A DNA stretch of 64,000 nt, taken from positions 4,358,501-4,422,500 of the forward strand of contig NZ_CP091430.1 in the NCBI RefSeq assembly GCF_024734895.1. The letters are read 5' to 3'. Both the position numbers and the translations under genes were made by a program. Each line of letters begins with the position of its first letter. The first letter of the stretch is position 1. The notes beneath the pieces were generated by a model. That model was not told the DNA's origin. It saw only the letters and a program-made list of their open reading frames with translations, and searched no databases. The stretch is from Paenibacillus spongiae (GTDB taxonomy: Bacteria > Bacillota > Bacilli > Paenibacillales > Paenibacillaceae). Below, in pieces: positions 28,156-36,861 of this stretch.

Positions 28156-28942
28156 CACCCGTCTCCTCCCCTTTCTCTCGACCGGACTCGAGCGTCTCCC
28201 ATATTTGATCGTACATATGCTGAAACGATGGATGCCTCCTGGCTTCGGTCGGCAGTGCCGCTCTCATCGCCTCCGGCATATCGAAGCGGGTCAGAATCCG
28301 GCCCGGATTGCGGGCGAGAACGATAACGCTGTCGCTCATCGCTGCCGCCTCGGCCAAATCATGCGTAACCAGCACGGCCGTCTTCCCCCGGCTGCGCAGC
28401 GTTTGCCATACGAGATCCTCCAGCTGGAGCTTGATTTGCATATCCAAGGAAGAGAACGGCTCGTCAAGCAGCAGGACGTCCGGTTCCGTCGCGAGGGTGC
28501 GGGCCAGTGCGACCCGCTGCCTCATGCCGCCGGACAGCTCAAACGGCATGCGGTTCTCGGCTGCGTCAAGCCCTAGTTCATGGAGCAGCGAGCGCACGAA
28601 AGCGATCCCCTCCGCCGTTTTCCTGCCGCCGAGCTCCAGACCGATGGCCGCGTTGTCCAAGATACTGCGCCAGGGGAACAGATAGTCCTGCTGCAGCATG
28701 TAGCCGACTTTCGCCGATGGTTTTCTGATAGATTCCCCGCCGATCCGTACTTCACCCTTCGACGGCAAGAGCAAGCCGGCCAGAAGGCTGAGCACTGTCG
28801 TTTTGCCGCAGCCGCTGGGTCCGACCAGACTGACGAATTGACCGCGGCCGACAGACAGGTCAAGTCCTTCGACCGCCAGATTGGCGCCTTGATCGCCCAC
28901 ATAAACATGGGAAACTCCCACCAGCTCTAACAGCGGCTCCAC
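28139..28942 (-). CDS. ABC transporter ATPase (TauB/SsuB/ThiZ type)
   Basis: 267 residues. Walker A GPSGCGKTT at 41-49, Q-loop MLQQDYLFPW at 82-91, signature LSGGMRQR at 137-144, Walker B VLLLDEPF at 156-163 and the switch His in VTHDLAEAA. All parts needed for ATP hydrolysis are present. Starts with GTG seven bases after AGGAGG, 32 bases after the binding-protein gene. Confidence 0.92.
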   Translation of the reverse strand: MEPLLELVGVSHVYVGDQGANLAVEGLDLSVGRGQFVSLVGPSGCGKTTVLSLLAGLLLPSKGEVRIGGESIRKPSAKVGYMLQQDYLFPWRSILDNAAIGLELGGRKTAEGIAFVRSLLHELGLDAAENRMPFELSGGMRQRVALARTLATEPDVLLLDEPFSSLDMQIKLQLEDLVWQTLRSRGKTAVLVTHDLAEAAAMSDSVIVLARNPGRILTRFDMPEAMRAALPTEARRHPSFQHMYDQIWETLESGREKGEETGDEDEV

Positions 28943-28974
28943 CTTAGCTCCTCCTTCCCACAGCTAGAAATTCG

Positions 28975-29976
28975 TTACTTCAGCACCTTTTCCGCAAAGG
29001 TGTTATTAACCAGCTTCCCGTGCTCGGCTCTTGTCTTCAGTTCCCCGGCCGACTCCATAACATCCTGCAGATTATTCCACTCCGCTTCATCCACGATTGG
29101 ATCGGTTGCGTACGACCCCTGCTGCTTGTAGCGGTCGATGACCTTGACGACAATGTCGCGCTCCGCATCCGGGAAGAAGGGAAGGACGACGTCGGCGATT
29201 TCTTCTGCGCTGTGATCTTGAACCCACTTCTGGGCAGCGAATACGGCGTTCGTAAATTTTTGAACCGTATCTTTATTCTTGTCGATGTAGCTTTCCTTGG
29301 CCATGAATACCGTATAAGGCAGCTTGCCGCTCTCTGTTCCGAACGAGGCGATGACATGCCCCTTGCCTTCCTTCTCCATAATGGAAGCCTGCGGCTCGAA
29401 CAGCTGGACATATTCACCCGTACCCGAGGCGAAGGCGGCCGGTATGTTGGCGAACTCGACGTTCTGGATGAGCGTCAAATCCTTCTGCGGATCGATTCCA
29501 TACTTCTTGAGCGTAAATTCGCCGGCCATCTGCGGCATTCCGCCCTTTCTCTGTCCCAGGAACACTTTCCCTTTCAAGCTGTTCCAGTCGAAATCCCCAA
29601 TCTCTTCCCGGGATACGAGGAACGTGCCGTCGGTTTGCGTAAGCTGGGCAAAATTAATGATTGGATCATCCGAGCCCTGCTGATAGACATAAATCGATGT
29701 CTCCGACCCGACCAGAGCCACATCGATCCCGCCGGACAGCAAAGCCGTCATTGTCTTGTCGCCTCCGGCCGTCGTGGTCAGCTCCACCTCCAGGCCTTCC
29801 TTCTTGAACATGTCTTTGGCTATCGCCACATATTGCGGGGCGTAGAAAAGTGATCGCGTCACTTCGCCAATCCGCACCTTAACGGTATCCTTGTTTCCCC
29901 CGCCTCCGCAGCCTGCTGCCAAGACAGCCAGCATCACAGCCGCCAACGCAGCCGCCAACCATCGTCTCCTGAGCAT
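28975..29976 (-). CDS. ABC transporter substrate-binding lipoprotein (NMT1/SsuA-like)
   Basis: 333 residues. Signal peptide with lipobox LAAGC, then a periplasmic binding fold of the NMT1/THI5-SsuA type: FYAPQYVAIAKDMFKKEGLEVEL, ALLSGGIDVALVGSE, GQRKGGMPQMAGEF. These bind sulfonates, nitrate, pyrimidine precursors of thiamine and similar small molecules. No TPP riboswitch or S-box precedes the operon, so the substrate is left open. AGAGG lies eight bases before the second of two close ATGs; I use that one (29976). Confidence 0.87.
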   Translation of the reverse strand: MLRRRWLAAALAAVMLAVLAAGCGGGGNKDTVKVRIGEVTRSLFYAPQYVAIAKDMFKKEGLEVELTTTAGGDKTMTALLSGGIDVALVGSETSIYVYQQGSDDPIINFAQLTQTDGTFLVSREEIGDFDWNSLKGKVFLGQRKGGMPQMAGEFTLKKYGIDPQKDLTLIQNVEFANIPAAFASGTGEYVQLFEPQASIMEKEGKGHVIASFGTESGKLPYTVFMAKESYIDKNKDTVQKFTNAVFAAQKWVQDHSAEEIADVVLPFFPDAERDIVVKVIDRYKQQGSYATDPIVDEAEWNNLQDVMESAGELKTRAEHGKLVNNTFAEKVLK

Positions 29977-30024
29977 GTACATAACCTCTACTTTCCACTT
30001 GATAGGAATACTACAGCCTATGCA

Positions 30025-30068
30025 GGAAATAGAAAGGACGTTCATTCCAAACAGGGATGAACGTCCTT
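30025..30068 (-). terminator. Terminator of the ketosynthase operon
   Basis: A perfect 12-bp stem AAGGACGTTCAT/ATGAACGTCCTT (30057-30068 with 30034-30045) followed on the minus strand by TCTATTT. It lies 41 bases past the ketosynthase stop and separates that operon from the ABC transporter genes. Confidence 0.78.
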
Positions 30069-30109
30069 CTTGTAAGCATTATTCACGATGTTGGTCTGCA
30101 TGGCGGGAG

Positions 30110-31342
30110 TTACACTCGCCGAAAAACTAGCGTGGCGTTAATGCCGCCGAAGCCGTAGGAATTGGACAGCGCCGCGTCCGCTTGAACGGAACGCCCATCG
30201 CCCGTGATCAGATCCAGCTGCGCTTGCGGATCCGGGTCTTCCAAATTCGTCGTCGGAGGAAGCCAGCCGTCACTTAACGACATGCAAGTTATCGCCGCTT
30301 CAATCGCACCCGAGGCGCCGAGCGGATGGCCATACAGCCCTTTCGTCCCGCTGACGGCGACCGGACGGCTGCCGAACACGCTGCGGATGACCAGCGACTC
30401 CGTCACATCGTTCAGCAGCGTCGACGAGCCATGAGCGTTAATGTATCCGACATCATCCGGCGACATATCCGCATCCGCCAGCGCTTGCCGCAGCGCTCTC
30501 GACGCCTGGGAGCCGCAGGGGAGCGGCGCGCTCATATGGTGAGCATCATTGCTCACGCTGAAGCCTCCAACCTCCGCAAGAATCGTTGCTCCTCTCGCCT
30601 TGGCATGCGCTTCGTCCTCGATGACGAGCACGGCGGCGCCTTCACCCATCACGAAGCCGTCACGGTTGCGGTCGAATGGCCGGCTTGCCCGCCCAGGCGC
30701 TTCATTGCGCGTCGACATGGCGCGCAGCATGTCGAACGCGCCGAAGGAGAGCGGCGACAGCGGCGCCTCCGCGCCTCCTGCCAGAATAAAATCGGCTTCG
30801 CCCCTGCGGATGGATTGAAGCGCGCGGCCGATCGCAACCGCGCCCGAAGCGCAGGACATCGAATTGGTCTCATTCGGTCCGTTGAAACCGAAGGCCATCG
30901 CCATGTTGCAGGAAGCCGCCCCTCCGAATACCGAGAAGCCCAAGGTAGGCGAAACCGACCGGTACCCGCCGGTATAATATTGTCCGCACTGCTCTTCGGC
31001 GAATGCGATACCGCCCAGCGCGCTGCCCATAAAGATGCCGACGCGTTCTTGCTCCGCATTCTCGGGACGGATGCCGGCATGCTCCAGAGCCAGTGAACCG
31101 GCCGCCACGGATAGCTGCGAGTACCTGTCCATCCGATGCGCACGCTTCTTGTCCATGTATTGGATGGGATCGAAATCCGTTACTTGTGCGGCAATCCGGC
31201 TGCGGAGCCCCTCGGCTGTGAAACGGTCGATGCTGCGCACGGCGCTCTCGCTTTTCTTGACTCCGTCCCACATGGCCTGTACCCCTGTTCCGATCGGCGT
31301 CACACAGCCGATACCCGTCACGACCGCTCTCCGGTCACCCAT
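30110..31342 (-). CDS. FabF-type beta-ketoacyl synthase
   Basis: 410 residues, full-length KAS II fold. The Cys-His-His triad is intact: Cys in MSCASGAVAIG near 162, His in INAHGSST near 303 and His in LYGHPLGASGA near 337, with the structural Lys and the C-terminal SNSYGFGGINA. The context around the active cysteine (SCASG) departs from the usual TACATG of housekeeping FabF. As the last gene of a methyltransferase-oxidoreductase-SRPBCC operon, a role in a specialised pathway is more likely than bulk fatty acid synthesis. The ATG lies inside the end of the SRPBCC gene (8-base overlap). Confidence 0.88.
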   Translation of the reverse strand: MGDRRAVVTGIGCVTPIGTGVQAMWDGVKKSESAVRSIDRFTAEGLRSRIAAQVTDFDPIQYMDKKRAHRMDRYSQLSVAAGSLALEHAGIRPENAEQERVGIFMGSALGGIAFAEEQCGQYYTGGYRSVSPTLGFSVFGGAASCNMAMAFGFNGPNETNSMSCASGAVAIGRALQSIRRGEADFILAGGAEAPLSPLSFGAFDMLRAMSTRNEAPGRASRPFDRNRDGFVMGEGAAVLVIEDEAHAKARGATILAEVGGFSVSNDAHHMSAPLPCGSQASRALRQALADADMSPDDVGYINAHGSSTLLNDVTESLVIRSVFGSRPVAVSGTKGLYGHPLGASGAIEAAITCMSLSDGWLPPTTNLEDPDPQAQLDLITGDGRSVQADAALSNSYGFGGINATLVFRRV

Positions 31343-31808
31343 AAGCCGCCGCCTCCCTCTGTCGTTCCGCAGCTTGCTTTAGCCCCTGCAAGGTTTGATC
31401 GGCAATAAAGTGAACGAATACAGGACCGATCACCCGCGCCGCAACAATCCGTCCGACCTGCGGCTGCTCCCATTCATGAACGATGCTGACCTTCGTCATA
31501 CCGGAAGAAGCAGGCTCAAGCTTCCATTCGACCTGCATGCCGCGGGTAATCCCCTTTACATGCCGATAGCGGATCCGTAATAATTGCGCATCGACCTCCA
31601 TCTCGCTCATCCACCATACCGGCCAGCTCACTTTGTCGAAGCGTCGGTAAGCCGCCATCTCGACAAGACCGCCTTCGCCGCTATTTCCTTCAATGAAGCG
31701 CACCTTTCGGTAGTGCTGCAGATGCTGCGGCCACCGGTCGACCATTCGGGCGAAACGGAAGGCGTCTTCCGGCGAACATTGCAAGTCGATTTCATTATAA
31801 GTACGCAT
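31335..31808 (-). CDS. SRPBCC protein, aromatase/cyclase-like
   Basis: 157 residues. The order 'EIDLQCSPEDAFRFARMVDRWPQHLQHYRKV' (about residues 5-35, here shortened by reading), a central RRFDKVSWPVWW strand and a long C-terminal helix is the START/polyketide cyclase-type SRPBCC fold. In polyketide clusters such proteins shape or cyclise poly-ketone chains; here that is inferred from the neighbours. Start: ATG at 31808 with AAAGGAG 11 bases upstream; a TTG 24 bases earlier is possible but would put the site inside the gene. Ends in an 8-base overlap with the ketosynthase gene. Confidence 0.78.
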   Translation of the reverse strand: MRTYNEIDLQCSPEDAFRFARMVDRWPQHLQHYRKVRFIEGNSGEGGLVEMAAYRRFDKVSWPVWWMSEMEVDAQLLRIRYRHVKGITRGMQVEWKLEPASSGMTKVSIVHEWEQPQVGRIVAARVIGPVFVHFIADQTLQGLKQAAERQREAAAYG

Positions 31809-31876
31809 TTCGTCAACTACTCCTTTCTTCAATCGGTTCTGAAGTTATCTTCTGCCGTCCGTGTGTTGCATCTCGA

Positions 31877-33010
31877 TCAGCAATCGCCTATGACAGCCGC
31901 CAATTTCGACCTTAAGCCTTGATTCACGGATATGCAGCGCAATGCGCTATGAAACAGCAGCGGATGTCCCGTGCCGTACTGGATGAAGCGCTGGAGCCTC
32001 GTGCCCCTGGCGAATTCCTGCTTCAACAGTCTGTCATACGCATACAAGGGGAGCTCCGAATTTCTGCAGAGCGCTTCCAGCAGAAGGGGAGCAGCCAGCT
32101 CCGCCATCCGCAGGGCACGGTAGATGCCTTGACCGGTCAGCGGATCATAATAGCCCGCTGCGTCGCCGACGAGCAGTACTCCGCTGCCTGCCGCAGGCGC
32201 ATTCGGCCGATCGAATGGTCCGCATGCGATCAGATCATCCTCGAAGCTTATCTTCCCCATCCGGCTTGCCAATCTCGGCAGCTGCTGTATCGCCTCACGG
32301 ACAAACTCGGATTTGCGTCCGGACGCGAGGCCTGCTCGCGACCCGGACGTCCCGATGGTCATATTGGCCAATCCTTCCCCGACCGGCGCGAGCCCGACAA
32401 CCAAATCGGGCTGCAGGTGCAGCTCTATGATCGGCTCCAGATGCTCCACCCCCGAGACATGGACCGTGAAGGCGGCTTTGCGAAGCTTGCCAAACCGGTT
32501 CAAGCCTGCTGCCCGTGCTACGACGGAACCTAAACCGTCCGCACCGACGACGAAGCGGGAAGCTGCCGAAAATTCCGAACCGGTGATTGTGCGTCCATAG
32601 ACTCCGCCTATTTTCCCATTATCGTAAAGCAGCCCTTTCACGCGCGCGCCTTCCTCGATTCTCGCACCTGCCTTGACGGCTTCGCGAACCAGCCAGTCGT
32701 CCAGCAGCGACCTTGGGCACGCAACTCCCGCCGTCCGGTTCGGATATTGGGCTTCAAGTATCGTCTTTCCATAATGAAGCCGCCAGCCGTGGATCGGCTC
32801 GGACCGGCAGCTGATTCCGTCCATAAGACCCAGCCCCACCCGCTGCAGCAGCTGCATCGCACCCGGATTGAGCGCTTCGCCGCATGGCTTGCGCCGAGGG
32901 TGAACGGACGCCTCAAGCATCACGACCTTTATCCCAAGCTTTGCCAGCAGCAGCGACAGCATGCTTCCGGCTGGACCGGATCCGACAATCGCAATATCTG
33001 CCTCAAGCAC
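31877..33010 (-). CDS. FAD-dependent oxidoreductase (geranylgeranyl reductase / UbiH-like)
   Basis: 377 residues. N-terminal Rossmann motif IVGSGPAGSMLSLLLAKLG, the FAD-binding RKPCGEALNPGA early in the chain, RFVVGADGLGSVVAR (GADGxxSxVR type) in the middle and VLLVGDAAGYYDPLTGQGI near 280. This is the group that includes FixC, geranylgeranyl reductases and aromatic hydroxylases, so either reduction of double bonds or hydroxylation is possible. Starts with GTG inside the end of the methyltransferase gene (8-base overlap, GTGCTTGA). Confidence 0.85.
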   Translation of the reverse strand: MLEADIAIVGSGPAGSMLSLLLAKLGIKVVMLEASVHPRRKPCGEALNPGAMQLLQRVGLGLMDGISCRSEPIHGWRLHYGKTILEAQYPNRTAGVACPRSLLDDWLVREAVKAGARIEEGARVKGLLYDNGKIGGVYGRTITGSEFSAASRFVVGADGLGSVVARAAGLNRFGKLRKAAFTVHVSGVEHLEPIIELHLQPDLVVGLAPVGEGLANMTIGTSGSRAGLASGRKSEFVREAIQQLPRLASRMGKISFEDDLIACGPFDRPNAPAAGSGVLLVGDAAGYYDPLTGQGIYRALRMAELAAPLLLEALCRNSELPLYAYDRLLKQEFARGTRLQRFIQYGTGHPLLFHSALRCISVNQGLRSKLAAVIGDC

Positions 33011-33707
33011 GTCCGATCATCGCCAATCGGAATGGAAAATGTTTGCGCACCTCCGCCTGTAAACCTGCACGCGCAAGCAGCTCGCCGGCTTCCTTCGCGG
33101 TAAATGAACGCAAGACGGACAATGGGCCGTCATGCCGGGTAACCGGACTCCGCCAGACGAATCGCGCAAGCAGCTTCGCCGCTCCGTATGCGGCAGGATG
33201 CCGCTGCAAATCGGTCACGATCCAGCCGATTCGGGCCACTCTTCTCATCTCCTGCAGCATCCGGACCGCTCCGTCCTCGTCCATATGATGCAAGGCGAGG
33301 TTGCTGAAGACGATATCGAAGCTGCCGTCCTCATACGGGAGCTGCCTTCCATCGCCGGTATCAATACGAATGGCACGCGCCTCTTTCGTTCGATCGGCGG
33401 CAAGCTGAACAATTCGCGGGTGGATGTCGATGCCCGTTACCGTAATGTGCAGCTGGCGGCTTTCGGCCCATCTGACGATCGCGAGCGGAATATCCGCAAG
33501 CCCCGTCGCGACATCAAGTATGCGAATCGGGCGATCGGGCTCCGCCTCTCTGATCAGTCTCTTCAGATGAACGAACAACGCCGGATTGCCGCCCAAATAG
33601 CGGTTTACCTGCCATACTTCCTTCAGGCTGTGCTCCAATTCCGCACTATCGACACTGTCTTCTCCATCGATGCCATCGAGCAGTTCTTTCTTCATTAATC
33701 GATTCAT
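33003..33707 (-). CDS. Class I SAM-dependent methyltransferase (UbiE-like)
   Basis: 234 residues. SAM-binding ILDVATGLADIP at about 63-74, acidic ribose contact ITVTGIDIHP, TGDGRQLPY, then FDIVFSNLALHHMDED as motif post-I/II. Methylation of a small molecule (O- or C-) is likely. The ATG at 33707 has AAAGGAGG ten bases upstream. First gene of the four-gene operon; a good promoter lies just upstream. Confidence 0.85.
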   Translation of the reverse strand: MNRLMKKELLDGIDGEDSVDSAELEHSLKEVWQVNRYLGGNPALFVHLKRLIREAEPDRPIRILDVATGLADIPLAIVRWAESRQLHITVTGIDIHPRIVQLAADRTKEARAIRIDTGDGRQLPYEDGSFDIVFSNLALHHMDEDGAVRMLQEMRRVARIGWIVTDLQRHPAAYGAAKLLARFVWRSPVTRHDGPLSVLRSFTAKEAGELLARAGLQAEVRKHFPFRLAMIGRA

Positions 33708-33764
33708 ATAGGGTCGTCCTCCTTTGCGAAGCATTCTATCCGCTAAGAAGCGCTTTCCTTTATC

Positions 33765-33792
33765 GTTATATTTTTCCTGTCGTTTTATCCAA
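33765..33792 (-). promoter_or_regulatory. Promoter of the methyltransferase-ketosynthase operon
   Basis: Minus-strand TTGGAT (33787-33792) and TATAAC (33765-33770) are 16 bases apart, 58 bases before the methyltransferase ATG and immediately after the terminator of the upstream carboxypeptidase gene. This suggests vegetative sigma-A transcription of the four genes as one unit. Confidence 0.6.
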
Positions 33793-33800
33793 CATCGCCG

Positions 33801-33842
33801 AAAAAAAGACGACCTCGAGGCTTCATTGCCTCAAGGTCGTCT
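33801..33842 (-). terminator. Terminator of the M32 carboxypeptidase gene
   Basis: A 15-base stem (33828-33842 with 33807-33821, one mismatch, loop of six) followed on the minus strand by seven T residues. Very strong intrinsic terminator 25 bases past the stop. Confidence 0.92.
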
Positions 33843-33866
33843 CATATGTAACTATTCCATTTAAGT

Positions 33867-35381
33867 TTACAGCTTGTAAATGTCTTTATATTTCCGTTCC
33901 AGATACGTTACGAGATGATCCGGATCCAGCGGTTTGCCCGTAATATCGGTAATCAGCTCCGATGGCGTACGAAGCATGCCGTACTTATACACTTTGTCCG
34001 TCAACCAATCCTTCAGCGGATGAAGATTACCCTTTCCGACCAGCTCCCACATGTCAGGCAGCTCTTTCTCCATCTGGTCCGTTATTTGCGCCGCGTACAT
34101 GTTTCCAAGCGAGTACGAAGGGAAGTAACCGAAGGCGCCTCCTGACCAGTGAACGTCCTGCAGCACGCCTTCGCTGTCATTCTCCGGCGTAATGCCGAGA
34201 TACTCCTTATACTTCTCGTTCCAGAGCGCCGGAAGATCGGCTGCTTTCGCGCCTTCATTGAAGATAAGCTTCTCCATCTCATAACGGATAATAATATGCA
34301 AATTGTATGTCAATTCATCCGCTTCGATGCGAATGAAAGAAGGCTGTACGACGTTGGTCGCACGGTAGAAATCGTCGACCGATACGTTCAGCTGGCCGGG
34401 GAACATCTGCTGCAGATCGCCGTAATACCGGTTCCAGAACGGTCTGCTGCGGCCGATGACATTCTCCCAGAAGCGTGATTGCGACTCATGAATGCCCATC
34501 GAGGTGCCTGTGCATAATGTCGTATTCGTGAGCTCTTTCATAATATTCTGTTCATACAGCGCATGGCCGCCTTCATGAATCGTACCGAACAGTGCGCTGA
34601 GCACATCATCTTCCAGATAACGCGTCGTAATCCGGACGTCTCCCGGATTCAACCCGGTCGCGAACGGATGAGCGCTCTCATCCAGACGGCCAGCCGCAAA
34701 GTCGAAGCCCATCTGCTCCAGGATGTACAGGCTGAACTTCTTCTGGGCTTCCTTCGCATAGGTCTGCTTCAGGAAGCTCTGATCCGGCTGATGCGGCGAT
34801 GCTGCGATTGCGGCGGCAAGCGGAACCAGCTTTTCTCTTAAGCCGCCGAATATCCGGTCCAGCTCAGCCGTCGTCATTCCCGGCTCATAGGCATCAAGGA
34901 GCGTATCGTAGCGGGTGGCGCCTGGCCCCCAAAGGTCGATGAACTGATTCTGATAGGTAATGATTTTGTCCAGGTATGGCTGGAACGAGTGATAATCGCT
35001 CTTCTCCTTGGCTTCCTCCCAGAACGTCTCGGCTTGCGTCGTCAAGACGACATATTCCTGATGCAGCTTCTCCGGAATCTTGACGGCGCGGTCGTAATCC
35101 TTGCGCGTCTGCTTCAACAATCTCCGGTCGATCTCGCCTAGCTGCTCCTTCTCGCCGGAATTCTCCAGGATGGATAGCCATTCTCCCAGCTCCGGAGCCG
35201 TCTGCAGCTTGAACAGCTGGCCGGATAATATGCCTATCGCCTCCGAGCGGGGTTCCAATCCCTTGCGGGGGGCACCGGTGCGCAAGTCCCAATAGAGAAC
35301 GCCGAGCGCTTCCTCATAGCTCTTGATCTGACCAATCCGTTCGCGGAACGATTGCAGAACCTCTTTCGTGCTTGTCGTCAC
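33867..35381 (-). CDS. M32 family metallocarboxypeptidase
   Basis: 504 residues, normal for Taq-type thermostable carboxypeptidase 1. The zinc motif HEGGH (HExxH) is at about 266-270 in GTIHEGGHALYEQ, with DVRITTRY before it and GIHESQSRFWENVIGRSRPFW after it, where the third zinc ligand lies. It trims residues from peptide C-termini in the cytoplasm. Starts with GTG seven bases after GGTGGAG. Monocistronic: its own terminator follows and a divergent promoter lies upstream. Confidence 0.94.
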   Translation of the reverse strand: MTTSTKEVLQSFRERIGQIKSYEEALGVLYWDLRTGAPRKGLEPRSEAIGILSGQLFKLQTAPELGEWLSILENSGEKEQLGEIDRRLLKQTRKDYDRAVKIPEKLHQEYVVLTTQAETFWEEAKEKSDYHSFQPYLDKIITYQNQFIDLWGPGATRYDTLLDAYEPGMTTAELDRIFGGLREKLVPLAAAIAASPHQPDQSFLKQTYAKEAQKKFSLYILEQMGFDFAAGRLDESAHPFATGLNPGDVRITTRYLEDDVLSALFGTIHEGGHALYEQNIMKELTNTTLCTGTSMGIHESQSRFWENVIGRSRPFWNRYYGDLQQMFPGQLNVSVDDFYRATNVVQPSFIRIEADELTYNLHIIIRYEMEKLIFNEGAKAADLPALWNEKYKEYLGITPENDSEGVLQDVHWSGGAFGYFPSYSLGNMYAAQITDQMEKELPDMWELVGKGNLHPLKDWLTDKVYKYGMLRTPSELITDITGKPLDPDHLVTYLERKYKDIYKL

Positions 35382-35424
35382 TTATTAACTCCACCTTTCG
35401 CATGTAGGCTCTCGTGCCTTCTAC

Positions 35425-35453
35425 TTGATACTACATTTTGCAAATCGTATAAT
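35425..35453 (+). promoter_or_regulatory. Sigma-A promoter of the HesB/IscA-like gene
   Basis: TTGATA (35425-35430) and TATAAT (35448-35453) with exactly 17 bases between, 43 bases before the ATG. One of the best vegetative promoters in the window. Confidence 0.85.
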
Positions 35454-35495
35454 CAACTTTATTGATTCCTCAGCGAGCAGATAAGGAGAGATTCG

Positions 35496-35813
35496 ATGCA
35501 TTTTACATTCACGTCTACTGCGGTAGAACAGTTGTCCGGATATTTAAAAGATGGGGAACGGAGCTTGAAGCTGCTCTACGATACGGAAGGCTGCGGCTGC
35601 GCCGTCAGCGGCGTACCTTCGCTTCAGCTTGTTGCTGAACCGGCTGAGGGAGATACGCTAGGTACGGGCGATCCCTACAATGTCTGGTATGAGCCGCGCT
35701 ATGAAGTTTTTTTCGATCCCGAATTGAAGATCGATTTCGACCCGTCACGCAATGCGTTCAGCTTGAAAAGCGATAATCAAATCTATACCGTCCACATGCG
35801 TCTGCTGACATAA
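35496..35813 (+). CDS. HesB/IscA-like Fe-S biosynthesis family protein (YqkB type)
   Basis: 105 residues. It has the Fe-S biosynthesis (HesB) fold pattern with a single conserved GCGC near residue 32-35 and lacks the C-terminal CxC of true A-type scaffolds, as is typical of the YqkB subgroup in Bacillales. Its role in iron-sulfur assembly is therefore uncertain. AAGGAGAG lies seven bases before the ATG. First plus-strand gene after a long minus-strand block. Confidence 0.78.
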   Translation: MHFTFTSTAVEQLSGYLKDGERSLKLLYDTEGCGCAVSGVPSLQLVAEPAEGDTLGTGDPYNVWYEPRYEVFFDPELKIDFDPSRNAFSLKSDNQIYTVHMRLLT

Positions 35814-35981
35814 AAGGCCGATTTGGGAGGGTCTAGTATCGCGATCATCTCAATTATGCCTATCTCCCGAAAAAAAACTATTTTTTACGAATGAAATTTG
35901 AAACCTTGGATGATCTTAAACGTAATTGTACAGGAAGGTAGTGCACTTTACTCGTACTCATTACAGGAGGAGAACCAGAAG

Positions 35982-36410
35982 ATGAAAAAAGGGTTGATGT
36001 TTGTCATGGCTTTCGTACTCTTCTTCGCGGTAACCGCGGGAACGGTCGACGCGAAGCCAAGAGGCGGAATCAAGTCGCCTAAGAAAAGCTTCACACAGAC
36101 ACCTAACAAGTCGCAGGATAATGTAAACGCAAGCAACCCGGGCACGAAGTCCCCTGGCGCGACGGCAGGCACGACGCAGAAGCGCGGATTCAACAGCGGC
36201 GGCGGATTTCTGAAGGGTATGATGATCGGCGGACTGGCAGGCATGCTGTTCGGAAGCATGTTCGCAGGAATGGGCTTCATGGGCAATATCCTCGGCCTGC
36301 TCGTTAACTTGTTCGCGATTTTCATGCTGATCGTCGCCATTCGCGGCATATTCATGTATTTCAAGAATCGCCGCAAGCCGCATACGCCGAATGACCGGGG
36401 TCGTTACTAA
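35982..36410 (+). CDS. Small exported membrane protein, unknown
   Basis: 142 residues. A cleavable-looking signal peptide (MKKGLMFVMAFVLFFAVTAG, cut near VDA-K) is followed by a Lys/Ser/Thr/Pro-rich stretch (about 27-70), a glycine-rich hydrophobic segment (GGGFLKGMMIGGLAGMLFGS), a second membrane segment (LLVNLFAIFMLIVAI) and a basic end. This resembles the N-terminal half of Tim44-like bacterial proteins but the Tim44 domain is missing. AGGAGGAG lies eight to ten bases before the ATG. It precedes the DUF2653 gene by two bases, so they are co-transcribed. Confidence 0.7.
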   Translation: MKKGLMFVMAFVLFFAVTAGTVDAKPRGGIKSPKKSFTQTPNKSQDNVNASNPGTKSPGATAGTTQKRGFNSGGGFLKGMMIGGLAGMLFGSMFAGMGFMGNILGLLVNLFAIFMLIVAIRGIFMYFKNRRKPHTPNDRGRY

Positions 36411-36412
36411 TA

Positions 36413-36691
36413 ATGCGCATACACACTGACGAGATTATTAATGCGGTTTGCCTTCATATGGCTGAGCGCAGAGGCGTCTCGCCATCCGATGTAGAGGTTC
36501 AGCTGGCCTGGGAAGAAGAATACGGCTTCACCGCCGAGGTTTGGGTCCAGGGCAGAAGCCAATATCTGGTGGAGTCCAATCTGCTGGAGGCTATTGAGCA
36601 ATACATGTATAAAGAATACAATCGGCGAGTATTCCGCTCCCAAATCACGATCGATGCGGATGAGGATTTCTGGGCAGATATCGAAGATTAA
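36413..36691 (+). CDS. DUF2653 (YxcD-type) protein
   Basis: 92 residues, acidic. The pattern TDEIINAVCLHMAERRG at the start, VEVQLAWEEEYGFTAEVW and the acidic C-terminus match the short YxcD/DUF2653 family of Bacillales, which has no known function. It follows the exported membrane protein gene by two bases and ends before a strong terminator. Confidence 0.72.
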   Translation: MRIHTDEIINAVCLHMAERRGVSPSDVEVQLAWEEEYGFTAEVWVQGRSQYLVESNLLEAIEQYMYKEYNRRVFRSQITIDADEDFWADIED

Positions 36692-36702
36692 TAGAGAATA
36701 GA

Positions 36703-36738
36703 ACGAGCATGGAGCAACCTCCGTGCTCGTTTTTTTTT
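36703..36738 (+). terminator. Terminator of the DUF2653 operon
   Basis: Stem ACGAGCA/TGCTCGT (36703-36709 with 36724-36730), with GGAG/CTCC inside, followed by nine T residues. Confidence 0.9.
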
Positions 36739-36861
36739 TACCCGTCCAGCTTCCATTCGTTTAAATGTGGTAAATTGCGGTAATTGCCGAAATGGCGAAA
36801 CCTCTCTCCTACTCTAGCGTCTAACCGTAGTGATACTAGAGAGGAGAGTGATTTGAGGCAC

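Noticed and set aside
29977..30110. Possible riboswitch upstream of the ABC importer
   Set aside because: The gap is filled by the upstream terminator; no TPP, FMN or SAM motif is visible.
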